Shown: piece after piece, positions 24,366-31,284 of the stretch
How positions within the stretch are numbered: position 1 is the first letter of the stretch
How the letters are laid out: each line of letters begins with the position of its first letter
From: Acidobacteriota bacterium
Lineage (GTDB): Bacteria > Acidobacteriota > UBA6911 > RPQK01 > JAPXNP01
Direction: 5' to 3'
Assembly: GCA_020350445.1 (NCBI GenBank)
Contig: CP070717.1
Span: forward strand, 4,314,682-4,352,891
Length of the DNA stretch: 38,210 nucleotides
Notes under the pieces: model-generated
Told to the model about the DNA's origin: nothing
What the model saw: the letters and a program-made list of their open reading frames with translations, nothing else
The model's database searches: none
Program-made: the position numbers and the translations under genes

Positions 24366-25352
24366 TCAGTTGGACGGGGTCGTGGCCTGGAGAATCCGTG
24401 CCACCGTCTTGAGTGCCACATTGCGCCCGGTAATGATGATGACCAAGGGTTTTTCTGGGGGCAGGGGGCCGAGTCTTCCCGAAAGAGCTGCAGCCACTGC
24501 CACTGCCGATGAAGGTTCGATCAAGTAGTGGTGCTTGTCTAGAAACCAGGTAACCGCCGATAGGATCTCGCCTTCCGAACAGAGAACAACTCGCTTCAGA
24601 AACCGACGGATAACCTCGAAGGTCTGCAGCCCAATACCACCTTCGACACCCCCTGCAGCCGTCTGGATCGGCGGGAGTTCGGTCACTGCCGCCCCTCGTT
24701 CGAGGGAGAGTTGGAGTGCCGGTGAGTCGCGATGCTGGGAAGCGATCAGCGTTGGCGAGCCGATTCGCTGTGCCAGAAGGTAGCTGGCCCCTGCTGCCAG
24801 GCCGCCACCCCCTACTGGAAAGAGGAAGGACTGGGCATCGGGAATCTCTTCCAGGATCTCGGCTGCAATGGTGCCGCCGTTAGCTGCCATGATCCGGGGA
24901 TCATCGAAAGCAGACACAAAGGGAAGCGCATGATTCTCAGCCTCTGCCTTGGCGTACTTCTCGGCCTCATCGTAACCGGGGAATGGTGTGACGATAACAT
25001 TGGCTCCGAGGGCGAGCATCCCCTGCCTTTTCGATTCGTCGACACTCGCAGGGAGATAGACGGTGACGGGAATCCCCAATTCCCGTCCAGCGTAGGCGAG
25101 CGCCCAGCCGTGGTTTCCGGCAGAGCAAGTCGCAACGCCGGTTTCGCGTTGGGCATCCTCCAAATAAGAGAGCCGGTACAGCGCTCCTCTCAGCTTGAAC
25201 GATCCTGTGATCTGCAGAGATTCGAGCTTGAAGAAGGTCGGTACCTTCAGCTGCTGGGAAAGCTCTGGCGAGAATTCAACCGGTGTCTGTCGGATCTTTC
25301 CGGCGAGGGCGGAACGAGCCTCTTCGATCATGCCGAGGCTGAGCTTTTCCAT
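24366..25352 (-). CDS. Threonine/serine dehydratase-like PLP enzyme
   Basis: This 328-aa fold-type II PLP enzyme resembles catabolic threonine dehydratase (TdcB) and serine racemase. The PLP lysine is K53 in LQITGSFKLRGA. The substrate loop is SAGNHGWALAYA, the phosphate-binding glycine loop is VGGGGLAAG, and a C-terminal segment IIITGRNV holds the usual serine-like cofactor contact region. It lacks the C-terminal ACT-like regulatory domain of biosynthetic IlvA, which suggests a degradative or unregulated enzyme producing 2-oxobutyrate or pyruvate plus ammonia. It lies 3 bp after the CBM9-like gene, so they may be co-transcribed. Exact substrate cannot be read from sequence. Confidence 0.85.
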   Translation of the reverse strand: MEKLSLGMIEEARSALAGKIRQTPVEFSPELSQQLKVPTFFKLESLQITGSFKLRGALYRLSYLEDAQRETGVATCSAGNHGWALAYAGRELGIPVTVYLPASVDESKRQGMLALGANVIVTPFPGYDEAEKYAKAEAENHALPFVSAFDDPRIMAANGGTIAAEILEEIPDAQSFLFPVGGGGLAAGASYLLAQRIGSPTLIASQHRDSPALQLSLERGAAVTELPPIQTAAGGVEGGIGLQTFEVIRRFLKRVVLCSEGEILSAVTWFLDKHHYLIEPSSAVAVAAALSGRLGPLPPEKPLVIIITGRNVALKTVARILQATTPSN

Positions 25353-25355
25353 CGT

Positions 25356-26075
25356 TTAGTCCTGCTCCCCGGAAACGACGAATACCCCAAATGCCGACGG
25401 GATGTGAAAATCGGGCGTCTCGCTCGCAGGGGTACACCAGGAGATCCACTTTTCAAGAACCTGTTGATCGGCTCCGGGGCTGAATTCTGCACGAAAGAGA
25501 CCTGCAATGATGTGACTTCCATTGCGCAACGCTTCGATACCAAAGCCAGTCAGGCTCGAAACAGGGATCGCGGCCTCCACAGTGTAACCACCTGGGCCTA
25601 TCGCTGCTTGTGCTTGCAGCCCCGGCAGGTCCCAGTCCTGATCGAACTGGCGGTAGTGGCTGGCGGAATAATCAAGGATTCGAGACCACGGATCGATTTC
25701 CACCGAGAAGTATCTTTCGAGCTCCGCATCGAGTGAGAAGAAGATCTCGACGCGATCCCCCCTTTCCACTGCTCGCTCCCCCTCGCCTTCTCCCTTCGTG
25801 ACCTGGGAATCTTCAGCCTCGAATGCGAAATAGAGGGTGTGCTCCGTCAAGAAGGCCCGAAAACTGGTTGCGGGAGTCAGCTCTTCTCGCCAGGGAAAGG
25901 CGAACCGATCCTCCCTCGGAACTTGTCTCCAAGCCTCCTCGTCCAGTCTTCCGTCGAGATTGATAGAAGTACCTGGGTGTTGCTCGAGACTGTAGGTGCA
26001 TTCGTCGTCGGCTTCGCCTGCTGAGGTGGAAGTCAGCAGGAGGTACAGCATCAGAGAAAGCGTCAGAAACTTCAA
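25356..26075 (-). CDS. Secreted CBM9-like (DOMON-type) domain protein
   Basis: This 239-aa protein has a signal peptide (residues 1-19). Its single domain begins with the motif INLDGRLDEEAWRQVP, the hallmark of family 9 carbohydrate-binding-like modules. FRAFLTEHTLYFAFEAED and VEIFFSLDAE follow, typical beta-sandwich strands of that family. Such domains bind sugars or haem-like ligands in secreted proteins; here it stands alone, so its ligand is unknown. It is probably co-transcribed with the downstream dehydratase gene (3 bp between the genes) and lies 17 bp downstream of osmC. Confidence 0.8.
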   Translation of the reverse strand: MKFLTLSLMLYLLLTSTSAGEADDECTYSLEQHPGTSINLDGRLDEEAWRQVPREDRFAFPWREELTPATSFRAFLTEHTLYFAFEAEDSQVTKGEGEGERAVERGDRVEIFFSLDAELERYFSVEIDPWSRILDYSASHYRQFDQDWDLPGLQAQAAIGPGGYTVEAAIPVSSLTGFGIEALRNGSHIIAGLFRAEFSPGADQQVLEKWISWCTPASETPDFHIPSAFGVFVVSGEQD

Positions 26076-26092
26076 AGACAGGGCGCTCCTTG

Positions 26093-26515
26093 TCAGACGA
26101 GGGTCGGTCGAAATTTGATCTCGCCTTCCAGCGTTTTCTTAACCGGACACTTCTCCGCGATCGAGAGGATCCGTTCCCGCTGTTCCTCTGAAAGATCCCC
26201 CTTGAGAGAAATCTTCAGGGAGATCTCTGAGACGAAGCCCGCGGTGCTGGTGCAGTCGGGGCATTCTTCAGCCTTCATCTTCCGATGATCGAGTTCGACA
26301 GAGATTGATTCCAGGGGCCACTCCTTGCGACGGGCATACATCTGCACGGTGATGGCGGTGCAGGCTCCCACCGAACTCAGAAGCAACTCGTAGGGTGAGG
26401 GGCCTTTGTCAGCGCCACCCAGATCGGCGGGTTCATCACCGCTCCACTGGTGTGCGTCTGTCGATATCTTGAGTGTATAAGGGCTCGGGGTGGATTCGAC
26501 GGTGACTTTTCTCAT
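26093..26515 (-). CDS. OsmC/Ohr-family peroxide reductase-like protein
   Basis: This 140-aa product has the OsmC fold: a beta-rich N-terminus, KGPSPYELLLSSVGACTA with the first redox cysteine C52, and the C-terminal IAEKCPVKKTL with C123. In OsmC and Ohr these reduce organic hydroperoxides. An additional CPDC pair at 85-88 is unusual. The sequence looks like the YhfA-type OsmC subgroup rather than Ohr. ATG 26515 is set by AGGAG with 7-8 nt spacing; the longer open frame upstream lacks support and runs into the nfuA gene region. Divergent from nfuA. Confidence 0.88.
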   Translation of the reverse strand: MRKVTVESTPSPYTLKISTDAHQWSGDEPADLGGADKGPSPYELLLSSVGACTAITVQMYARRKEWPLESISVELDHRKMKAEECPDCTSTAGFVSEISLKISLKGDLSEEQRERILSIAEKCPVKKTLEGEIKFRPTLV

Positions 26516-26551
26516 GAAGAAGCTCCTTCGCTTTTGCACCCAATATTTACA

Positions 26552-26580
26552 GGAAAACTTTGCAATTGTTAAACTTTTCC
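26552..26580. promoter_or_regulatory. Dyad operator candidate between osmC and nfuA
   Basis: GGAAAACTTT (26552-26561) and AAACTTTTCC (26571-26580) form an inverted repeat with 9 of 10 matches and a 9-nt spacer containing CAATTG. It lies in the only divergent intergenic gap (67 bp), right next to the nfuA start. It could coordinate a peroxide-protection gene with an Fe-S repair gene. The regulator is unknown. Confidence 0.5.
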
Positions 26581-26582
26581 CT

Positions 26583-27215
26583 ATGGAACATACGGAAACC
26601 GAATTGATGGACGAGTTTTCGCTGACTCTAACCGATCTGGCAAAGGAAAAAGTGCAGGCGGCTTTAGATGGGCAGGCCGATAAGACAGGGCTGCGCATCG
26701 AAGCGAAGGCCAACGGCACACCCCAGTTCAGTTACAGCATGCGACTGATTGGGACCGATGATCGCAAGCCGGATGATCTGGTGGTGGACGTCGGTGGGTT
26801 TGCAGTGGTTGTCGATCCTGCCAGTGCCCGGAACCTGAATGGCGTAACCGTCGACTATGAAGACAGGGTCGTACGGAGCGGTTTCAAGTTCGATAACCCG
26901 AATAAACCTGAAGTTCCACAAGTGGGTTCAGGGCCTCGAGGGGATTTGACCGGATCTGTAGCGGAAAAGGTCGAGCACCTTCTCGAGACGGAATTAAACC
27001 CTGCGGTGGCAGCCCATGGGGGCCGAATCACTCTGGCCGGTGTCAAAGACAATAAGGTGTATTTGACATTTGGCGGAGGTTGCCATGGTTGTGGGATGGT
27101 TGATGTAACGCTGAAGCAGGGTGTCGAAGCCCGTATTCGGGAGTTGATCCCCGAGATCACCGAGGTAATTGACACGACCGATCACTCTTCTGGGGAACGG
27201 CCTTTCTACGCCTAA
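26583..27215 (+). CDS. nfuA: Fe-S biogenesis protein NfuA (degenerate A-type domain plus NifU C-domain)
   Basis: This 210-aa protein has two parts. The N-terminal (about 10-110) looks like the HesB/IscA A-type carrier fold (LTDLAKEKVQAALDG, GLRIEAKANG) but has none of its three cysteines; FKFDNPNKPE stands where the CGCG tail should be. The C-terminal NifU-like domain (about 120-205) has the cluster motif GGGCHGCGMVDVTLKQGVE with C167 and C170. The same architecture is seen in E. coli NfuA, a carrier that repairs or delivers [4Fe-4S] clusters under stress. ATG 26583 is the best start; ATG 26607 is an alternative. It complements the SUF operon elsewhere in the window. Confidence 0.93.
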   Translation: MEHTETELMDEFSLTLTDLAKEKVQAALDGQADKTGLRIEAKANGTPQFSYSMRLIGTDDRKPDDLVVDVGGFAVVVDPASARNLNGVTVDYEDRVVRSGFKFDNPNKPEVPQVGSGPRGDLTGSVAEKVEHLLETELNPAVAAHGGRITLAGVKDNKVYLTFGGGCHGCGMVDVTLKQGVEARIRELIPEITEVIDTTDHSSGERPFYA

Positions 27216-27229
27216 GGGACTGCTGAGGT

Positions 27230-27258
27230 TTGCATTCCTGTAGTTTTTGCCTTATATA
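27230..27258 (+). promoter_or_regulatory. Weak promoter candidate of the solute-binding lipoprotein gene
   Basis: TTGCAT (27230-27235), 17 nt, then TATATA (27253-27258). The -10 is a fair match and the -35 a poor one. The ATG lies 40 nt downstream. Confidence 0.3.
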
Positions 27259-27298
27259 GGTCTTTCAATTCCGCCAGATATGTTTGGGGTAGATTACG

Positions 27299-28456
27299 AT
27301 GTTTAGAAAACTGCTTGTTTGGTCTTTACCGTTGTTGTTGCCGATTGTGACTTCTTGCGGCGGATCTTCCGAAAGTGCGATCACCAAGATCCAGAGGGAT
27401 AAGTTCGCATACTTCGGGACGGTTCCGTTTGAACCTCCGCTGATGTACCAGGCGGGGGCCGAGCTGGTCGGTCCGGATGCTGCCTTGGGGCAGGCGATTG
27501 TGGAGCGGATCGATGCAGCCCGGGAATCGGCGACAGGAAGTCACGTCAAGTTGAACTGGATCAACCGAACCTATTCGGGCCTGATACCGGCAATTGAAAG
27601 CGGAGAAATCCAGTTGGCGCTCGGTGTCCTGGCAATTACGGACGAACGGAAACAACAGGTTCAGTTTTCCGATCCGTATTACACCTCGGAGTTGGTGTTG
27701 ATCATCAACCCGGTGCACAAGGATCTGAAACCGGATGGGCTGAGCGGTGGGAAGATCGGTGTTCGCGAGGGAACGGGAGTGGAGGCCTTTGTCGCTTCAA
27801 AGTACCCATCGAGCACGCTGGTCAAGTTTGGAACTCTCGATGATGCGGTCCTCGCGTTGCGGCGCAGCGAAGTCGACGCCGTGATCGATGACAAACTCAT
27901 GGCCGCCTATTCGCTGGCAACCACACCAGGGGCTTCTCACATGGAAATCTATCCTGAGACGCTGGGCACGCTGGAAGTGGCAGTTGCCATGCGGAAGGGT
28001 GATGCTCAACTCCTGAAGCTGGTCAACGAGATCATCGCCGAGTTCAACAACGAAGACCGGTTCGCAAGCCTCAGAACTGAACACTTGGGAACGAGGCTCG
28101 ACGATGTTGCAGTCCGCTATTCCACCAGGCAGGAAGAGTTGAAGAAGGCTGCAGAGCCGCGCAGTGTCAGCATTCGGGTCTCGAAAGACAACAACTTTGA
28201 CTTCGACATCTACAAGATGGCGAACCTACAGTTTGTTCTGCAGGAGCGGAGTTCGGGCAACTCGTACCGCAGTTCCCGCATCGACTTCCAGGGCCGGACG
28301 GGTATGGCCAGTGTGAGTATTCCTCCGGGATCCTATACGCTCTCACTGCCAAGTTTCAATTTCTCGACGTCGGTTGAAATCAACGCTTCTGATCCCACCC
28401 GAGTCCCCATCAATATTCGAGTGACGAGTGGCGGAGTTGTAGTCCGCAAGGGCTAA
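27299..28456 (+). CDS. Solute-binding lipoprotein (family 3) with C-terminal beta-sandwich
   Basis: This 385-aa lipoprotein has a lipobox at LPIVTSC with the lipidated cysteine C20. Residues about 30-260 form a family 3 periplasmic solute-binding fold (SGLIPAIESGEIQLALGVLA, KQQVQFSDPYYTSELVLI, GKIGVREGTGVEAF, LRRSEVDAVIDDKLMAAYSL), the class that binds amino acids or acts as a sensor input. Residues about 283-385 are an added beta-rich domain (VSIRVSKDNNFDFDIYKM, SIPPGSYTLSLPSFNFSTSV) resembling carboxypeptidase-regulatory-like or PEGA-type sandwiches. No ABC permease or ATPase is adjacent, so it may be a binding or sensory protein. A rho-independent terminator follows. Confidence 0.82.
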   Translation: MFRKLLVWSLPLLLPIVTSCGGSSESAITKIQRDKFAYFGTVPFEPPLMYQAGAELVGPDAALGQAIVERIDAARESATGSHVKLNWINRTYSGLIPAIESGEIQLALGVLAITDERKQQVQFSDPYYTSELVLIINPVHKDLKPDGLSGGKIGVREGTGVEAFVASKYPSSTLVKFGTLDDAVLALRRSEVDAVIDDKLMAAYSLATTPGASHMEIYPETLGTLEVAVAMRKGDAQLLKLVNEIIAEFNNEDRFASLRTEHLGTRLDDVAVRYSTRQEELKKAAEPRSVSIRVSKDNNFDFDIYKMANLQFVLQERSSGNSYRSSRIDFQGRTGMASVSIPPGSYTLSLPSFNFSTSVEINASDPTRVPINIRVTSGGVVVRKG

Positions 28457-28487
28457 CGAGACTTAGCCACCAACCCGGGTCTTTTCG

Positions 28488-28518
28488 GGCGTCCGGTATC
28501 GAACCGGACGCCTTTTTT
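28488..28518 (+). terminator. Rho-independent terminator
   Basis: GGCGTCCGGT (28488-28497), loop ATCGA, ACCGGACGCC (28503-28512), then TTTTTT. A perfect 10-bp stem with a T-run. It ends the lipoprotein transcript and insulates the iron-regulated operon that follows. Confidence 0.95.
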
Positions 28519-28567
28519 CTTGCCTCATCTGCTCAGCGTTTCATTCCGTCTGAACCCCGCTTGAGGC

Positions 28568-28596
28568 TTGACAACAAGGCCGTAAGCGAGCATACT
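28568..28596 (+). promoter_or_regulatory. Promoter of the porin-flavin operon
   Basis: A perfect -35, TTGACA (28568-28573), 17 nt, then CATACT (28591-28596), 4/6 to TATAAT. Transcription would start near 28603, directly upstream of the Fur box. The predicted 5' leader is about 227 nt. Confidence 0.75.
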
Positions 28597-28608
28597 TACA
28601 TTGCTTAT

Positions 28609-28629
28609 TGAAAATGATTTTCATTATCA
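28609..28629. promoter_or_regulatory. Fur box downstream of the porin-flavin promoter
   Basis: TGAAAATGATTTTCA (28609-28623) is a perfect 7-1-7 palindrome, one base per arm from the Fur consensus TGATAATnATTATCA. A second, overlapping 7-1-7 unit (28615-28629, TGATTTTCATTATCA) is offset by 6 bp, as in classical Fur boxes. Against the 19-bp consensus, 28610-28628 matches at 16 positions. It sits at about +7 to +27 relative to the predicted start, so Fe-Fur would block transcription. Other Fur-family regulators (Zur, Mur) remain possible. Confidence 0.85.
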
Positions 28630-28829
28630 ATAACAAGATTCAGGGGTCGTTCTTGGGTCTGGGGTTTCAGAGGGCGAGAATGAGGGGTGGGGATGCGCCA
28701 GTTGCAGCCAGCGCATCCCGGTAGCGTTTCGATTGCAGTCGAGTAAAACGCAGGTTTTAGTATAGGACCCCCCATTGGGGCAGTCAAACGCCCTCCTGTT
28801 AATGTCTTACACGCATTGAGGAGGTTGGA
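28630..28829 (+). promoter_or_regulatory. Long structured 5' leader of the porin operon
   Basis: No gene is seen here. A perfect 9-bp stem pairs GGGATGCGC (28690-28698) with GCGCATCCC (28711-28719) around a 12-nt loop. CCCC/GGGG around ATT occurs near 28768-28780. The leader ends with a strong ribosome-binding site (GGAGG) before ATG 28830. The hairpins have no T-run and do not match riboswitch classes I know, including FMN. Confidence 0.5.
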
Positions 28830-30218
28830 ATGAGAAGAGTTCTTGCAGCTGTGACGATGGCCTTGTTCCTACAGGTTGCGGCCATACATGCCGCTGATGA
28901 GCAAACTATAGATAGCCGTTTGAGCGAACTCGAAAAGAGGCTCAAGGCGTTGGAAGAGCGCGAACAACAGAGAGCTGTTGAGGCTGAAGAGACAGAGAAA
29001 TCAGAGATGACGGTCGAACTCGAAGAGTTACGGCGACAGGTAGGGATTCTGGCGGAAGAAGTCGAGAAGATGCGCAGTGGTGAAGAAGGAGTCGAGATTA
29101 CTCAGGAAAGGGCCAGCTCCCTTGGATTGGGCCCTTCAGCTGCGAGTGTCTATCGGAAGCAGAGTGGTGTGTCGATCGCGGGTTATGGTGAAATGCTCTA
29201 TTCCAACTTCGCCGATCAGAATCAGTCGGGAACCCCTGTTGACAAAATCTCGAACCTGGACTTTCTGCGGGCGATCTTTTATGCCGGCTATCGCTTCAAT
29301 GACCGGTTCCTGTTCAACTCTGAAATCGAGGTTGAACACGCCACGACCGATAAATCGGGGAGTGCATCCGTAGAGTTCGCCTATGTCGAGTACTTGATCA
29401 ACAAGAACCTGACGGCTCGCGGCGGAATGCTCCTGGTACCTATGGGATTTGTCAATGAGTTTCACGAACCGAACGTCTTTCTGGGGGCATTACGGCCTCG
29501 GACAGAACAGGTCATTATGCCAACCACCTGGAGAGAAAACGGCTTCGGCGTAACCGGTTCGTACGGGCCTCTCAACTTCCGGACCTATCTTGTCAACGGA
29601 CTCGATGCCGGTGGTTTCAGTGCGGGAGGCTTTCGAGGCGGCCGCCAGAAAGGCTCGAAAGCCAAGGCGGGTGATATGGCATTTGTCGCCAGGGGGGATC
29701 TCAACCCGACACCGGGTATCGTCATTGGTGGATCGATCTATCATGGCGGCTCAGATCACGGCCAGTTTAAGACAGACATCGGAAAGCTCGATTTAGGGAC
29801 GACGATTTGGGAAGTCCACGGCGAAGCGAAGTTCCGCGGGTGGGACCTCAGGGGTCTGCTCGCTGGCAGCCATCTTCAGAACGCGGGCCTCTTCAACGAA
29901 TTGAAGGGTTTGTCTGGGAGCGATGGGATTGCTGAATCGATGCGTGGTGGCTATCTCCAACTTGGCTACAATCTCCTCTCCGGTCATCACGAATCGATGG
30001 GTTTGACTCCGTACTACCGTTTTGAGTCGGTCGATACCCAGCACAAGATGCCGGTTGGGTTCTTCTCCGATCCAGCCAACAACCAGGACTTTCATACCCT
30101 GGGATTCGAATTCAAACCGATCTACAACATTGTGATCAAAACAGACTATCAGTGGCTGCAGAATGGTGCGAAGACTGGCCTGAATCAGTTCAATATCGGA
30201 CTGGGATACAGTTTCTAA
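28830..30218 (+). CDS. Outer-membrane porin with N-terminal coiled coil
   Basis: This 462-aa protein has a signal peptide (residues 4-21, LAAVTMALFLQVAAIHAA), then a charged coiled coil (about 25-85, heptads of Leu and Glu such as SRLSELEKRLKALEER). A 16- to 18-strand-type beta barrel starts at VSIAGYGEMLYSNFADQ and ends with the outer-membrane terminal motif GLGYSF. It resembles the DcaP/phosphate-selective porin class, in which a periplasmic coiled coil precedes the barrel. It is the first gene after a Fur box, suggesting that it admits iron complexes or partners of the electron system encoded downstream. ATG 28830 has GGAGG 6-8 nt upstream. The substrate is unknown. Confidence 0.85.
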   Translation: MRRVLAAVTMALFLQVAAIHAADEQTIDSRLSELEKRLKALEEREQQRAVEAEETEKSEMTVELEELRRQVGILAEEVEKMRSGEEGVEITQERASSLGLGPSAASVYRKQSGVSIAGYGEMLYSNFADQNQSGTPVDKISNLDFLRAIFYAGYRFNDRFLFNSEIEVEHATTDKSGSASVEFAYVEYLINKNLTARGGMLLVPMGFVNEFHEPNVFLGALRPRTEQVIMPTTWRENGFGVTGSYGPLNFRTYLVNGLDAGGFSAGGFRGGRQKGSKAKAGDMAFVARGDLNPTPGIVIGGSIYHGGSDHGQFKTDIGKLDLGTTIWEVHGEAKFRGWDLRGLLAGSHLQNAGLFNELKGLSGSDGIAESMRGGYLQLGYNLLSGHHESMGLTPYYRFESVDTQHKMPVGFFSDPANNQDFHTLGFEFKPIYNIVIKTDYQWLQNGAKTGLNQFNIGLGYSF

Positions 30219-30247
30219 GGTTGATGAGGGAATAAGAGGTCGACTAC

Positions 30248-30817
30248 ATGATTAGACAAATCTGGAAATCAGGTTTCCTTATCTTGCTCGTGAGTTGGCC
30301 TCTTTCTTCAGTCACCTCGGGAGTCCAGGGGGCGACCTATCCTTCCAGAGAAGAAGTGCTGCAGGAAGTCTATGGTTCGGCGGTGATAGCGGCCGAACGC
30401 GTCTTTCTGACAAGTGCTGAACAGTCAACGGCTGCGGAAAAGGCCGGAGTCGATATTCCCTCGCCGCTGATCGCGCGGTACGTCCTCAAGAAAGACCAGG
30501 CGGTCGTCGGCCGGGCCTATGTGGATACCCACATCGTTCGTACCAAGAAGCAGAGTGTTCTCATCTGCCTCGCCGCAGACGGAGCGATCAAGCGAATCGA
30601 AGTCACCGCCTTCCTGGAGCCTCCGGAGTATCTCGTCCCCGACGTCTGGTACCAGCAGTACGAAGGGCGGATGTTGTCTGAGGACTTGAGACTTCAGCGT
30701 GACATTCGTTCCGTGGCCGGAGCGACCCTCACCTCGATGACGACCGCGGCTGCGGTGCGGAGGGTTCTGGCGATTGACGAGGTGCTCGAGAAGAAATCGA
30801 CGGGAGGATCCCGATGA
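30248..30817 (+). CDS. Periplasmic FMN-binding domain protein with flavinylation motif
   Basis: This 189-aa protein has a signal peptide (residues 7-28). It carries an FMN-binding domain of the RnfG/NqrC type, with the covalent attachment motif RSVAGATLTS at 154-163, in which T160 would receive FMN through a phosphoester bond made by ApbE. The serine usually three residues before the Gly is alanine here. DGAIKRIEVT and EPPEYLVPDVWYQQYEG are typical domain segments. ApbE is encoded two genes downstream in the same operon. It is expected to be a one- or two-electron carrier in the periplasm. ATG 30248 has AGAGGT about 8 nt upstream; the stop overlaps the next ATG (ATGA). Confidence 0.88.
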   Translation: MIRQIWKSGFLILLVSWPLSSVTSGVQGATYPSREEVLQEVYGSAVIAAERVFLTSAEQSTAAEKAGVDIPSPLIARYVLKKDQAVVGRAYVDTHIVRTKKQSVLICLAADGAIKRIEVTAFLEPPEYLVPDVWYQQYEGRMLSEDLRLQRDIRSVAGATLTSMTTAAAVRRVLAIDEVLEKKSTGGSR

Positions 30818-31284
30818 CTACTTGTGAGAGACGGATCTTCAACGCACTGGCTTTCATCGTTTCAATTACAGGATTTGCCTACCTGGTGATGAAGTACGCG
30901 ATGGAGACGGATGATCCTTTTGCACTGGTGAATCACCCATTCCAGCCCTACGCTCTGGACCTTCATCTCCTGGCCGCACCTTTCCTTCTCTTTGTTTCGG
31001 GGATGCTGGTACGAGGGCATATCAGACCGAAACTGAAGCAGGCCAACAGAGGGAATCGTAAGAGCGGTCTGATTACTCTCTGGATGATAGCTGCCATGTC
31101 GGTTTCGGGTTACCTGCTTCAAGTCGTAACCAACGAAACGCTGTACCAGGTCAGCCTTGCTCTCCACCTGGTTTCGGGCACCCTTTTTGCTGCCTTCTTC
31201 CTGGGCCACGTGATCCGGAGCATTCGACTTCGCCGGACAGGGAAGGCGGGACTGAGAGAGGTGGAGAAGAAACTTGCCGCCTGA
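30814..31284 (+). CDS. Four-helix membrane protein, putative di-haem b electron conduit
   Basis: This 156-aa protein has four hydrophobic helices, about residues 9-27, 48-67, 86-105 and 113-133. The charge pattern predicts both ends and the 70-85 loop (RPKLKQANRGNRK) in the cytoplasm. Histidines lie at the ends of helix 2 (H51, H69) and helix 4 (H118, H132). With this topology H51 and H118 face the periplasm and H69 and H132 the cytoplasm, which would give two bis-histidine b-haems stacked across the membrane, as in cytochrome b561/DUF4405-like proteins. Haem binding is inference; I know of no named family that fits exactly. It is coupled by ATGA to the FMN protein and overlaps apbE. Confidence 0.72.
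   Translation: MTTCERRIFNALAFIVSITGFAYLVMKYAMETDDPFALVNHPFQPYALDLHLLAAPFLLFVSGMLVRGHIRPKLKQANRGNRKSGLITLWMIAAMSVSGYLLQVVTNETLYQVSLALHLVSGTLFAAFFLGHVIRSIRLRRTGKAGLREVEKKLAA

Noticed and set aside
24732-25736. 334-aa open frame on the plus strand
   Set aside because: It is antisense to the threonine dehydratase-like and CBM9-like genes, which have clear motifs.
28605-28787. 60-aa minus-strand frame across the Fur box and leader
   Set aside because: No ribosome-binding site or coding character is evident, and the region is better explained as promoter and leader.
28630-28829. FMN riboswitch before the flavin operon
   Set aside because: The conserved RFN segments (AGGGTAGGCGG-type blocks and the matching helices) are absent.
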